Positions 15,562-23,687 of a stretch of DNA of 37,411 nucleotides are shown one piece after another (the first letter of the stretch is position 1; each line of letters opens with the position of its first letter). A model generated the notes under the pieces. The model was given only the letters and a program-made list of their open reading frames with translations. It ran no database searches and was not told where the DNA came from. The position numbers and the translations under genes were made by a program. The stretch is from Bacillota bacterium (GTDB taxonomy: Bacteria > Bacillota > DTU025): the NCBI GenBank assembly GCA_019136685.1, contig JAGVTS010000095.1, positions 1 to 37,411 of the forward strand. The letters run 5' to 3'.

Positions 15562-16854
15562 TCACATGTTCACTATCAGGCTGAAGTCGCCGGACCTGGC
15601 GGCCTCGAGGATAGGCCCCATGTACTCATCTACTTGCGATGCCACCAGAGGCACCGGCATGTTCTGCAGTTTCGATTCCAGTTGTGGATTCTTGGCAGCG
15701 CCGAGTGCGCGCGAGACATGTTCATCAGTGAAACCTGGGAGTTCCGACAGCCTGGTCGGGAAGCCGATCTTCCGGCTCAGGTTGGTCATGCCTTCTGCGA
15801 CTACTATCCCCAGTTCACGTCCCGACAGGGCATCGAGATCTTCGGTAATGTACCCGTAGCGCCGGAATATGCCGCCCACTAGCCTGAGCTTATCTTCGAT
15901 CGCAGGCGCGAAGAACACGGCGTAGTAGGGGTTCATTATGGCGCAGGCGCGTCCGTGTGATGTGACGTCAACTAGAGAGAAGCTGTTGAGATGGGGGCCG
16001 TTGGTCCCTCCGACCATGATGGCGTATGCCCCGAGATCAGTGGCAAGGCCCAGGGCCTCGCGAGGCGCTCGTGCCTCGGGGTCGGCCATAATCGCAGGGA
16101 TGCCGGACACAATCAGCTCGATTCCTACCTCCGCTATCTCCTGAAGCAGGCCGAGGTTCGCGCCCTTTGCGCCGAGGAATACCTCCAGGCAGTGGGCGAG
16201 CCCATCGAATGCTCCGTCCAATGTCACGTCAGGCGGCGCGCTCCGGGTCAGCGAGTAGTCGAACACAGCCCGGTCGGGAGTCACCGCCTCATCCACTATC
16301 AGCTTCTTCTGTCCGGCCCAGGCGTCGGTGACATTGGAGTACTTGGTGAGGTGTGCCCCTGAGCCGGACGCAGTCTGCACAGCCGCCATCGGGAGCAACC
16401 TAGCGCCTGTGCGCGCAAGCGCCGGGCCGACCAGGCCCATTCCGTAGTAGCTTTCCAGCTCGGGGTCGTCATGCCCCAGGCAAGCTGCCACATTGGCGGC
16501 TTTGGCTGCGTCTATGGTGCTGCCTCCGCCGACGGCTACGATGCAGTCCGGTCGGTAAAGCAGTATGTAGAGGGACATCTTGTACACGTCGTCCAGCAGC
16601 GAATTGGGCCTCGATCCGGGAGCGATTCTATCGCCCGCCAGCTCTATGCCGGATTCGTTGAGGGATGAGACGACTTCTTCAACGATGGGCTTGAGCCACG
16701 CGCTGCGGTTGGCTATGACCAGCGCGCGCTGCCCCCCCAATTCGTTGGCGTAGGCGCCCACCCGTCCGAGCGCCCCATCACCGTAGGCGTATTTGTCTCC
16801 CCGGAAACGATGGATCAAGGCGCGGGCTCGATTCTTCAGATCGTCAGTATGCAC
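15562..16854 (-). CDS. Iron-containing alcohol dehydrogenase family protein
   Basis: About 430 residues with the Fe-ADH fold (PF00465). The N-terminal nucleotide-binding part shows VAVGGGSTIDAAKAAN. The metal-site region has DGAFDGLAHCLEVF (Asp and His) and, further on, SHGRACAIMNPYYAVF (His). Family members reduce aldehydes or oxidise alcohols with NAD(P) and a divalent metal; the substrate cannot be told. The frame is open back to 17148, but those extra residues are unconserved and overlap the divergent promoter of the HAD gene. I prefer GTG 16854, with AAAGGG 9 nt upstream (ATG 16872 is possible). It is divergent from the HAD-IIA gene and upstream of cstA. Confidence 0.85.
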   Translation of the reverse strand: MHTDDLKNRARALIHRFRGDKYAYGDGALGRVGAYANELGGQRALVIANRSAWLKPIVEEVVSSLNESGIELAGDRIAPGSRPNSLLDDVYKMSLYILLYRPDCIVAVGGGSTIDAAKAANVAACLGHDDPELESYYGMGLVGPALARTGARLLPMAAVQTASGSGAHLTKYSNVTDAWAGQKKLIVDEAVTPDRAVFDYSLTRSAPPDVTLDGAFDGLAHCLEVFLGAKGANLGLLQEIAEVGIELIVSGIPAIMADPEARAPREALGLATDLGAYAIMVGGTNGPHLNSFSLVDVTSHGRACAIMNPYYAVFFAPAIEDKLRLVGGIFRRYGYITEDLDALSGRELGIVVAEGMTNLSRKIGFPTRLSELPGFTDEHVSRALGAAKNPQLESKLQNMPVPLVASQVDEYMGPILEAARSGDFSLIVNM

Positions 16855-16932
16855 TCTCCACAACCCTTTCATTGGCTCATGTATCGTGATATCGCGGCCA
16901 TGCTCACATTTCGGCAAGACGATCCGAATTCC

Positions 16933-16961
16933 TTGAAAGGTTTTTGCTCGGCCTGTAGAAT
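16933..16961 (+). promoter_or_regulatory. Sigma-A promoter for the HAD-IIA gene
   Basis: TTGAAA (16933-16938) and TAGAAT (16956-16961) are separated by exactly 17 nt. The predicted transcript starts near 16968, so ATG 16970 would be almost leaderless. This favours the GTG start at 17012, which has GGGGGAGG in the leader. Confidence 0.6.
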
Positions 16962-17011
16962 CTCCAATAATGAAGAACAGACTCATCTTGGGGGAGGTTG
17001 GATTATTAGCG

Positions 17012-17806
17012 GTGCTGGAGCAAGTAAGGTGCTTGATTCTCGATCTGGACGGTACAGTGTACCTAGGCGACGAGTTGATACCGGGCGCGCTACTCCTGCG
17101 CCAGGCGGCACAGGATCTTGGAATCGATGTGTTTTTCCTCACGAACAACTCCTCGCGTTCGCGAAGCTACTACGCGTCCAAGCTTACCCGGATGGGCTGG
17201 CCGGTGACGTCCGATGGAGTGCTCAGCTCATCTCAGGCCACAGCCATCACTCTCAAGAACCGCGGTTACCGGAGGCTTTACGTTGTGGGTACCGAGAGCC
17301 TCACGGACGAGTTGACAGCCTACGGCCTCACGGTGTGCGACGACAGAGAGGAACACGTGGACTGCGTGGTCGTGGGGTTCGACACTTCGCTCGTTTACAG
17401 CAAACTGCGGGCGGCCGGACGGCATCTGCAGAGGGGGACGCCGATGATATCGACGAATCCGGATTTGGTCTGCCCCTTGGAGGGCGGCGAGTTCATCCCG
17501 GACTGCGCTGCCATAAGCGCCTGCCTGATGACGGCGTACGGCGTTACCACTGAGTACATCGGCAAGCCCGAGCGCGGAATGCTGGACCTGGTGGAGGCGA
17601 ATACGCCATACCGAGGCAAGCAGATTGCCATGGTCGGCGACAGGCTGTACACCGACATCCGTTTCGGCTCCAGATGGGGCCTTCTGTCGGTGCTGACGCT
17701 GTCGGGTGAGACAAGCCTGCCCGACCTAGGCCCGGACGACCATCCCGACCTGATCGTGGACGATGTGGGGCAGTTGGCCGAGATGATCCGTCATGCGCGC
17801 TCGTAG
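17012..17806 (+). CDS. HAD-IIA family phosphatase (NagD-like)
   Basis: About 264 residues with all HAD motifs: LDLDGTVYLGD (nucleophile Asp), TNNSS, IGKPE (Lys) and MVGDRLYTDI (acidic metal site), with a C2-type cap between TNNSS and GKPE. Relatives dephosphorylate p-nitrophenyl phosphate, nucleotides, phosphoglycolate or glycerol phosphate. The GTG start at 17012 gives the usual family N-terminus directly before the DLDGT motif; ATG 16970 is in frame but would lie at the predicted transcript start. The gene ends 16 nt inside the convergent glpP gene. Proximity to glpP hints at a glycerol-phosphate link, but this is speculation. Confidence 0.88.
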   Translation: MLEQVRCLILDLDGTVYLGDELIPGALLLRQAAQDLGIDVFFLTNNSSRSRSYYASKLTRMGWPVTSDGVLSSSQATAITLKNRGYRRLYVVGTESLTDELTAYGLTVCDDREEHVDCVVVGFDTSLVYSKLRAAGRHLQRGTPMISTNPDLVCPLEGGEFIPDCAAISACLMTAYGVTTEYIGKPERGMLDLVEANTPYRGKQIAMVGDRLYTDIRFGSRWGLLSVLTLSGETSLPDLGPDDHPDLIVDDVGQLAEMIRHARS

Positions 17807-18399
17807 GTCCATAGTTCCTTTTTGCTGGTAGACACGCCAAGCGCTCCGGAGGCCATGATCGATTCGATATCGGCGACCGTTTCTACCAAGCCGCCGGCGA
17901 TGAACGGCGGGATCTTGTCCATAGGCAACCGGTGCGCCATACTGGGAACCACCAGAGCGGGAAGGATTTCCACTGCATCAGGGCGCGATGATGCGATTAT
18001 CTCGAGGCCGGTCTTGAGCGATTCGGAATCCAGCATGAACAGGCGCTGAATCGCCATGAGGCCTTCGTTCTTGGCCGCTCGGATCAGAGTGCTTCTGGTG
18101 GTGAGTATTCCGCGCACGCCTATCTCAGTTGCCAACCACTTGATGCCTGCGGGATCCTTTCCGATACCCTGCACTAGATCGAGGTGGCAGAAGACCTGCA
18201 TTCCGAGGCACTCGCCACGTGCGCATACATCTCGCAGGTCGTAGAGAGTGCCGGTCAGGAAGAACACTAGCTTGGCCCGGTAGCGATGGGCAATATCCAC
18301 ATCTTCCACGCGTTTCAGCGCGGGTATTGCCGGATACTTCTTGAGATGCTGCCATATGCGTGCGCGGTCTTGTTCGCTGAGGCCGGGGATCCAATTCAC
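17791..18399 (-). CDS. glpP: Glycerol-3-phosphate responsive antiterminator GlpP
   Basis: A 202-residue TIM-barrel-like RNA-binding regulator (PF04309). Diagnostic blocks are KLVFFLTGTLYDLRDVC, GMQVFCHLDLVQGI, IRAAKNEGLMAIQRLF and IPPFIAGGLVETV, ending in GALGVSTSKKELW. In Bacillus GlpP binds glycerol-3-phosphate and prevents early termination in the leaders of glp genes. Here no glpF, glpK or glpD lies nearby, so it must act on distant genes or have been moved. The GTG start at 18399 has AAGGAG 9 nt upstream. The 3' end overlaps the convergent HAD gene by 16 nt. The family occurs essentially in Firmicutes, which helps place the organism. Confidence 0.93.
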   Translation of the reverse strand: MNWIPGLSEQDRARIWQHLKKYPAIPALKRVEDVDIAHRYRAKLVFFLTGTLYDLRDVCARGECLGMQVFCHLDLVQGIGKDPAGIKWLATEIGVRGILTTRSTLIRAAKNEGLMAIQRLFMLDSESLKTGLEIIASSRPDAVEILPALVVPSMAHRLPMDKIPPFIAGGLVETVADIESIMASGALGVSTSKKELWTYERA

Positions 18400-18435
18400 G
18401 GCCGTCCACTCCTTTCTGGCTTGGAGGTGCGTACA

Positions 18436-19650
18436 GTGCGTAAGCTATATCCGATGATACTCGCCGCGTTGGTGGCGGCTATCGCGGCGACTCTCGGTTC
18501 CGTCGCCCATGCCGCTCCTGAGGTGTCACGCAGTCCGCTGGATGTCAGCGGCGGCGTCCTGGCCATCATATATAGTTCGCCAGACTCTGCGCCGGCCCTT
18601 TCCGTCGAATACGACGGGCTCCAGTTGTTGCTGGGGTATCGGGTCGAGCCATTCGGGCCTTTCAAGCAGCCTGGCACTTCCGGGCGACTCCAGCTGTTCG
18701 CCGGGGCCGGCCTGCCCAAGTGGGGGCCCGGCCGCACGGGATCGCTCATGATGTCGGGTCGGACGCCTCCCGTGCCGCACGTCGGCTACCGCTTTGCCGT
18801 GGGCAGCGTAGACTACGTCCACTTCGTTGGCCTGATGGAGTCAGAGCAGCGAAGAAGGCTGATCGGGCATCGACTGGAGTACTCGCCCACAGCGTGGCTG
18901 CGCCTAGGGGTCAGCGAGACTGCTGTGGTGTCGGGGGAGGCCTCTCCTCTGCTCTACTGGCCTTTTCCCGGACTTCCGCTGTACGCGTTACAGCGGGCCG
19001 TTAGTCAGCGCGACAGGGCGCAGGACAGTCTCATCAACGTCAACCTCGGGGCCGACTTCGTGGCTACGCTGCCTGGAAAGGGGCGATGGCCAGAACTAGA
19101 AGCATATGGAGAGCTGCTGATCGATGACGCGCAGGGATCCATATCCAGCAGGGATGTGGTTCCGGACTTCCTGGGCGCGCTGGTCGGAGTGCGTGTTCCG
19201 CGATTCCCCTCGGACCCCCGTTTCGCGGTGCACCTGGAGTATGTGGCGATCGCCAACTATGTATACTCTCACAGAAACCCCGATTGCAACTACGTATATC
19301 GCGGAACGGGGATCGGCCACAGCCTGGGGCCTGACGCCGACATGCTGGCGCTTGCTGCGGATTTTCGGCCGGATTCTCGAACAGTCGTTTCGCTTGTCGG
19401 CGCCTTTGCTCGCCACGGTGAGGGCGAGATCGGCCATCCATGGTCGCCCGGAGAGGGCGGCAACCGCGAGGCGCCGAGCGGCGTCGTAGAAAAGACGGTC
19501 AGAGTATCGCTGGAGTTGGAGAGGATTCTGCTTGAGCCCGTGTTGTTCGCTGGACGGCTGGAGCTAGGTACAACGTTCAGCAAGGGGCACGTTCAAGGCA
19601 GCACACACAGGTACTGGCGCGCCGGGGCGGCCCTCGGCGTCAGGCTGTAG
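18436..19650 (+). CDS. Wzi-like capsule-assembly outer-membrane beta-barrel protein
   Basis: A 404-residue exported protein. Residues 1-26 are a signal peptide (cleavage after VAHA). The rest is rich in alternating beta strands and matches the Wzi family (PF14052). WGPGRTGSLM at about 96-105, YVHFVGLME, the LIGHRLEYSP block, VVSGEASPLLYWPF, AYGELLIDD, YVYSHRNPD and IGHSLGPDAD are in the family order. Wzi of E. coli is an outer-membrane lectin that anchors capsule. A close match in a genome with GlpP and RemA-like genes implies a diderm Firmicute. I chose GTG 18436 (GGAGG 8 nt upstream); a longer frame from 18286 overlaps glpP and hides the signal peptide. The strain-level role in polysaccharide display is inferred. 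Confidence 0.8.
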   Translation: MRKLYPMILAALVAAIAATLGSVAHAAPEVSRSPLDVSGGVLAIIYSSPDSAPALSVEYDGLQLLLGYRVEPFGPFKQPGTSGRLQLFAGAGLPKWGPGRTGSLMMSGRTPPVPHVGYRFAVGSVDYVHFVGLMESEQRRRLIGHRLEYSPTAWLRLGVSETAVVSGEASPLLYWPFPGLPLYALQRAVSQRDRAQDSLINVNLGADFVATLPGKGRWPELEAYGELLIDDAQGSISSRDVVPDFLGALVGVRVPRFPSDPRFAVHLEYVAIANYVYSHRNPDCNYVYRGTGIGHSLGPDADMLALAADFRPDSRTVVSLVGAFARHGEGEIGHPWSPGEGGNREAPSGVVEKTVRVSLELERILLEPVLFAGRLELGTTFSKGHVQGSTHRYWRAGAALGVRL

Positions 19651-19670
19651 CGGGCAACGATATCGCCAGA

Positions 19671-20108
19671 TCAGAACCTTATTCGAAGCCCTGACCGGAG
19701 CCTGCCGTAGTTGCGCGGTGGGATCAACCATTCGAACTCGGCGAACCATGGGCCGAATTCGCCCCCGCCGATCAGGTGGAGCCCGGTTGAGCCAGGGGTG
19801 AACTCGCGGGTGATGCCCACCCCTCCGTAGAGACCGGTTAGGATTGTGAACTGCCTTGGATAGACCAAGAGCAGGGATGCGCCGGCGGACTTGGCCCCGC
19901 GCCCGATATCGAGGTTGACTGCCAAACGCAGGTATTCGGAGAGGCCTGCTCCCAGGCCCGCGCTGACGCCGTCTGCGATGATGAGCGACACCTGCGCCCG
20001 GTCCAGGCGAGGCCAGGCGTTGCCCGCCGCTGACACCTGTGCCGGTAGCATTGCCATTGCGACAGCGCTGAGCAGAACCGGTATGATAAGTGTGATAGTC
20101 TTATTCAT
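19671..20108 (-). CDS. Small exported protein, possible outer-membrane beta-barrel
   Basis: 145 residues with a clear signal peptide (residues 1-28, cleavage near VSA-AG). The mature part is glycine-rich with alternating hydrophobic strands, and the C-terminus ends in RSGLRIRF. A terminal Phe after alternating residues is typical of proteins inserted by the BAM complex. It is convergent with the wzi-like gene, 20 nt between stops, which fits a shared outer-membrane theme. I chose ATG 20108, which has AAGGAG 8 nt upstream; the in-frame start at 20126 lacks one. I do not recognise a named family, and no enzyme motif is visible. The barrel prediction is inference. Confidence 0.65.
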   Translation of the reverse strand: MNKTITLIIPVLLSAVAMAMLPAQVSAAGNAWPRLDRAQVSLIIADGVSAGLGAGLSEYLRLAVNLDIGRGAKSAGASLLLVYPRQFTILTGLYGGVGITREFTPGSTGLHLIGGGEFGPWFAEFEWLIPPRNYGRLRSGLRIRF

Positions 20109-20181
20109 TGAATACACTCCTTGCACACGCGTTGTGCTCGTTAGGCATCATGTACATTCACATTGCCTGGAGGACCAGCTA

Positions 20182-20649
20182 TTGAAAGACGCAAGCAGAC
20201 CAAGAATCGATAGATACTCCTGGCCCTTGGCCGCCCTGTGGTGGCTTCTTGCAGTGGCGTACCCGGTTCTTCTGATAGTGGCCGCAAGCCGTCCTGAGTT
20301 CGGCGCCGAGTTCACCCGGATGCTGATCGAGCGGTTGATGCCGGGCCTTGCGAGTCGGCATGTTCACATGCTGGTAGTGGCCATACGCAAGTCTGCGCAT
20401 TTCCTCGGGTACTCTCTATTCGCCACTATTCTTGTAAATGCCTTTCTGTCGTTCTCACGCCCTCCTCGCAGTCGCAGGACTTTGGCGATCGTATGTGCGG
20501 CGGCGGCAATCGCGGCCGTGGGAGTGGCGGCCATGGACGAGCAGATTCAGCTGACCGCGGCATTTAGATCCGGGTCGCGACAGGATGTGCTGGTGGACTC
20601 ACTTGGTGTGCTGACGGCTTTGGTCGTCCGGATCAGGCGCGTCGAGTAG
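20182..20649 (+). CDS. VanZ-like family membrane protein
   Basis: About 155 residues with four predicted membrane helices and the VanZ-like family pattern: IRKSAHFLGYSLFATIL in the second helix, then DEQIQLTAAFRSGSRQDVL with the conserved D-E-x-x-Q and R-x-G-x-x-x-D-V, and DSLGVL. VanZ gives low-level teicoplanin resistance in enterococci; most homologues, like this one, are of unknown cell-envelope function. The start is TTG 20182 with GGAGG 8 nt upstream. A longer frame (from 19891) runs antisense through the neighbouring exported protein and is rejected. It stands divergent from that gene, which starts 73 nt away. Confidence 0.85.
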   Translation: MKDASRPRIDRYSWPLAALWWLLAVAYPVLLIVAASRPEFGAEFTRMLIERLMPGLASRHVHMLVVAIRKSAHFLGYSLFATILVNAFLSFSRPPRSRRTLAIVCAAAAIAAVGVAAMDEQIQLTAAFRSGSRQDVLVDSLGVLTALVVRIRRVE

Positions 20650-20689
20650 GAGCATGCGGGAACACATGTTGCTTGTGGCACGTATGAGC

Positions 20690-20695
20690 TATAAT
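20690..20695 (+). promoter_or_regulatory. Consensus -10 box upstream of the parvulin gene
   Basis: TATAAT at 20690-20695 is a perfect -10 hexamer about 60 nt before the gene. TTGCTT at 20669-20674 may serve as the -35 but with a short 15-nt spacer. Confidence 0.5.
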
Positions 20696-20757
20696 AGGAA
20701 AGGCTGTCTGTCAAATCGCGCGTCGGCGGCCTGAAGGATGGTGGAGGATTGATGTTG

Positions 20758-21780
20758 ATGACTCTGGGAAAGACTAGGCTTGCTGTATTGATGGTAGTAG
20801 TAGTAGGGGCGTTGGTTCTCTTCACGGCATGTTCAAGCCCGGCTATGGCGGCACATCTGGTTGTCACTATGAGCGATGGCTCGCAGGTCACGTACAACAT
20901 CCCGGTTGATGAATCGCAGGTTCAGTCTGTGGTCCTGGGCTCGTCGGAGCAGTCAATGACCGATGCCGAGGCGGCCATTGCCACGGTAGACGGCGAACCC
21001 ATTACCAGGCAGGACTTCTACATAGCGCTATCGGATGCGGTGGGAAGGCCTGTACTGGATCAGCTCATAAGCGAGATGCTGCTTGCGCAGGCTGCCACCC
21101 GAGCCGGTGTGTCGGTGTCGAAAGATGAGGTGGAGCTGGAATTCGAAGCCGTTCGTCAGCAGGTGGGCCCGGAGTTTGAGAGTCTCCTGGCGCAGTACGG
21201 AATGACCGCCGATGATCTCAGGAACAATCTTGAGATTAGCCTACTTGTCTTCAAGATATCTACTAAGGACGCCGTCGTGACAGACGAACAGATTGCCGCC
21301 TACTACGACGAACATGCTGCCGATTTCGCGAGCCCTGAGATGGTAAGGGCCAGCCACATACTGGTAGAGACTGAGGCAGACGCACAGGCGGCTCTAGATA
21401 GGATCAAGGCGGGCGCGGATTTTGGGGAGGTCGCGGCAGCCATGTCGATGGATCCCGTGACTGCCCGGAACGGGGGAGACCTCGGGTTCTTTGCCGCGGG
21501 AGAGATGGTGAAGGAGTTCGAGGACGCCGCTTTCGCATTGACGGTGGATGAGGTCAGCGGGATCGTGAAGACTGACTATGGCTACCATATCGTACAGGTT
21601 ACTGACAGGGTTGAGCCCCGCCAGGCATCTCGCGAGGAGGTCGGCGGCATGATCGAGCGGCTGCTCAGGAGCGCCCATGCAATGAAACCGGCGGAACTCA
21701 TTGCCCAGCTCAAAGCGACTAGCCTGATCACCGTCTTCGATCCCAGGTTTGCAGACCTGGGCACTGCCCCGCTACCCTAG
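20758..21780 (+). CDS. PpiC-type parvulin peptidyl-prolyl isomerase (PrsA/SurA-like foldase)
   Basis: About 340 residues. An N-terminal hydrophobic segment ends in FTACSS, a possible lipobox, giving export and perhaps lipid anchoring. A SurA_N-like helical region follows (about residues 75-190, starting ATVDGEPITRQDF), then a Rotamase domain (about 195-290) with RASHILVETEADA, the GADFGEVA block, NGGDLGFF and GYHIVQVTDR. Such proteins help exported proteins fold; in a diderm they would act in the periplasm. GGAGG at 20743-20747 allows starts at ATG 20752 or 20758; I use 20758 for spacing. The region between lipobox and SurA-like part (LVVTMSDGSQVTYNIP) is unassigned. The HAD gene follows 13 nt downstream, probably co-transcribed. 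Confidence 0.88.
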   Translation: MTLGKTRLAVLMVVVVGALVLFTACSSPAMAAHLVVTMSDGSQVTYNIPVDESQVQSVVLGSSEQSMTDAEAAIATVDGEPITRQDFYIALSDAVGRPVLDQLISEMLLAQAATRAGVSVSKDEVELEFEAVRQQVGPEFESLLAQYGMTADDLRNNLEISLLVFKISTKDAVVTDEQIAAYYDEHAADFASPEMVRASHILVETEADAQAALDRIKAGADFGEVAAAMSMDPVTARNGGDLGFFAAGEMVKEFEDAAFALTVDEVSGIVKTDYGYHIVQVTDRVEPRQASREEVGGMIERLLRSAHAMKPAELIAQLKATSLITVFDPRFADLGTAPLP

Positions 21781-21793
21781 GAGTTGTGATCTC

Positions 21794-22513
21794 ATGATAC
21801 GGACGATTCTGTTCGACCTCGACGGCACTCTAGTGCATTTCGAGTTCGATGATTTCATCAAGGCTTACCTCGGAGCCATCAGCAGCAGAGTGGGGCAGTT
21901 GGTTGACCCCAGAGCGTTCGTGGCTCAGCTGCTTGCGTCTACGGAGGAGATGGTCAAATCGCTGGATCCCGCAAAGACCAACCGCGAGGTATTCACTGAC
22001 CACTTCTTCCCCAGGCTGGGGCGCACGGCCGGCGAGCTGATGCCCGTGTTCGACGCGTTCTACGAGGAAGACTTCCCGCGTCTTCGCGATACACTTGGCG
22101 TAGAGCCGCACCCATCGGCGCGACCGATGCTCGAAGGGCTTATCGACCGCGGCTACGAAGTGGTGATCGCCACGAACCCGGTCTTTCCAGCCAATGCCAT
22201 AGAGGAGCGGATGAGATGGGGCGGACTGTACGGTCTTCCTTACCGGCATGTGACGTCCTACGAAACTTCGCATTTCTGCAAGCCCAACACTGAGTACTAT
22301 GCGGAGATCCTTGATGTAGTAGGCAGATCGCCTCATGAATGCCTGATGGTGGGCAACGACACATGCGAGGACCTGGTCGCCGGAGACGTCGGAATCACTA
22401 CTTACCTGGTCGAGGACTACATGCTCGACCGGGGCCCGCACCGGAGGACTCCAGACTACCGCGGCCGTTTCGAGGATCTGGTGCGGTTCCTGGGGTGCCT
22501 GATCGGCGCCTGA
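21794..22513 (+). CDS. HAD superfamily hydrolase
   Basis: A 239-residue HAD-type phosphatase. Motif I is LFDLDGTLVHFEFDDF (Asp nucleophile). Motif II is VIATNPVFP, the motif III lysine is in FCKPNTEYY, and motif IV is MVGNDTCEDLVAG. A helical C1-type cap lies at about residues 15-90. The substrate is unknown; this branch is annotated only as HAD hydrolase. ATG 21794 has an AGGAG 10 nt upstream and lies 13 nt after the parvulin stop. An in-frame start at 21749 would overlap the previous gene with no SD. Intact and ordinary in codon use. Confidence 0.87.
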   Translation: MIRTILFDLDGTLVHFEFDDFIKAYLGAISSRVGQLVDPRAFVAQLLASTEEMVKSLDPAKTNREVFTDHFFPRLGRTAGELMPVFDAFYEEDFPRLRDTLGVEPHPSARPMLEGLIDRGYEVVIATNPVFPANAIEERMRWGGLYGLPYRHVTSYETSHFCKPNTEYYAEILDVVGRSPHECLMVGNDTCEDLVAGDVGITTYLVEDYMLDRGPHRRTPDYRGRFEDLVRFLGCLIGA

Positions 22514-22539
22514 TCGGCACGTATCGTATTGCCCGGCGG

Positions 22540-22917
22540 CTACTCCGATCCGGCCGAATCACCGCCGGAGTCCGCCGGGTTCGCCAAATGGATTATGCCC
22601 GCTACCTGCGACACATCCAGCGCGAAGGCTATGCCGGTTCCGGGCCTCTCAAGCTGGCCGGCCTTCGTGATGGCTTGCAGTACCGGTTGCGTGCGCTCGC
22701 GAGGGATGAGGGTGAGGACTACCTCTTTCTCCGGTTCAATCAGTATTCCGAAGAAGGTCTTGCGCTCATGCACTCCGGTGCCCCGTCCATAGAGCACGGT
22801 GCCGCCCTCAGCGCCCGCGCTGCGCGCAGCCTCCACTATCTCGTCGGCCCATCCCTTGTTTATGATCGTCACGATGAGATCGAACTCTCTATCGACGGCT
22901 GTCTTTCCGTTTGACAA
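22540..22917 (-). CDS. P-II-like nitrogen-regulator family protein
   Basis: A 125-residue GlnB/GlnK-fold protein. FDLIVTIINKGWADEIVEAA begins the ferredoxin-like fold; the T-loop region reads YGRGTGVHERKTFFG (43-57); LTLIPRER and KPG-like RPGTGIAFALDV supply the C-terminal nucleotide-binding parts. Canonical P-II proteins sense ATP/ADP and 2-oxoglutarate and block transporters such as AmtB. This branch lacks an obvious uridylylation Tyr51 context and is the type found beside DUF1538 genes. The start is TTG 22917 with GGGGGGAG six nt upstream. The gene overlaps the DUF1538 gene by 49 nt, an unusually long coupling. Regulation of the DUF1538 pair is inferred from this arrangement. Confidence 0.85.
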   Translation of the reverse strand: MSNGKTAVDREFDLIVTIINKGWADEIVEAARSAGAEGGTVLYGRGTGVHERKTFFGILIEPEKEVVLTLIPRERTQPVLQAITKAGQLERPGTGIAFALDVSQVAGIIHLANPADSGGDSAGSE

Positions 22918-23687
22918 ACTGAACTCCCCCCATCAGAAGTATCTGCATCGCTGGGTGCGGTAGTATCCTTCTTCGTTCTGAACGCGAAACTCAACGCTTC
23001 TACTGCAAGCGTGGAAGCCAGCGCAATCAGGCACACAAGCCCGAAGCCCGCCCCGATGGTCGGTCCGCCCGGTTGCTCGGCCGCGATACCCAGGCCGAGC
23101 GACATGAGGAAGGTGACGGTGAGCGGGCCGGTTGCCACTGCGCCTGAGTCGAAGGAGATCGCGGCGAATGCCGGATCGATCCACCGAAGAAGCGTGAGGG
23201 CGACGATGTAGCCCGGGATGATGATGTAGGTAAGCGGGATACTGCGTGCGATGAAGTAGTAGCCCAGCGATACCAGCGTAGCCACTCCGAAAGCCATGGT
23301 GGCGAGCAGCAGTCGCTCACGAATGTGGCCGGCCGATGCCTTTTCCACTTCGCCGCTGAGCACGCGGGCAGACGGTTCGGCCAACACCACGAGCAGGCCG
23401 AGCACAAACCCGACGGGCAACACGATGGCCGGAACGTCCAACTTGCCAAGGCGAGCGCCTAGCGCCCGGCCGAGGGGCACAAAGGCAATGCTGACGCCTT
23501 GAAGGAACAGCGAGAGGCCTACGAAGGTCCACGCAAGACCAATCACCACACGGCGCACGAAGGTACGGGGCAGCTTGAGGCAGAAGACCTGGAAGAGGGC
23601 GAACAGCGCGCCCAGTGGTATCAGGGTGCGTGCCACCTCGGTCATCACCTGCCCAAACCCGTGAAACACTACGATGTGATCGATCAC
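22869..23687 (-). CDS. DUF1538 membrane protein, copy A
   Basis: A 272-residue protein with about seven membrane helices of the DUF1538 family (PF07556). Family marks are FLQGVSIAFVPLGRALG, VLAEPSARVLSGEV and FDSGAVATGPLTV. Function is unknown in the family; the shape and the P-II partner suggest a transporter or channel. The GTG start at 23687 shares GTGA with the stop of copy B, supporting it over the longer GTG 23702, and GGGGGG lies 7 nt upstream. A cytoplasmic polar tail (last 40 residues) is partly encoded by DNA that also encodes the start of the P-II gene. Copies A and B are clearly homologous to each other. Confidence 0.85.
   Translation of the reverse strand: MIDHIVVFHGFGQVMTEVARTLIPLGALFALFQVFCLKLPRTFVRRVVIGLAWTFVGLSLFLQGVSIAFVPLGRALGARLGKLDVPAIVLPVGFVLGLLVVLAEPSARVLSGEVEKASAGHIRERLLLATMAFGVATLVSLGYYFIARSIPLTYIIIPGYIVALTLLRWIDPAFAAISFDSGAVATGPLTVTFLMSLGLGIAAEQPGGPTIGAGFGLVCLIALASTLAVEALSFAFRTKKDTTAPSDADTSDGGSSVCQTERQPSIESSISS

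Noticed and set aside
16855-17148. N-terminal extension of the alcohol dehydrogenase
   Set aside because: The extension is unconserved, Ser/Arg-rich, and covers the divergent HAD promoter; a better start with SD lies at 16854.
20795-20815. GTA triplet repeats as a phase-variable tract
   Set aside because: Only a few repeats in the signal-peptide region of the parvulin gene, coding for valines; changes would keep the frame.
21830-22441. A 203-residue minus-strand open frame
   Set aside because: It is antisense to the HAD hydrolase with all four HAD motifs on the plus strand.
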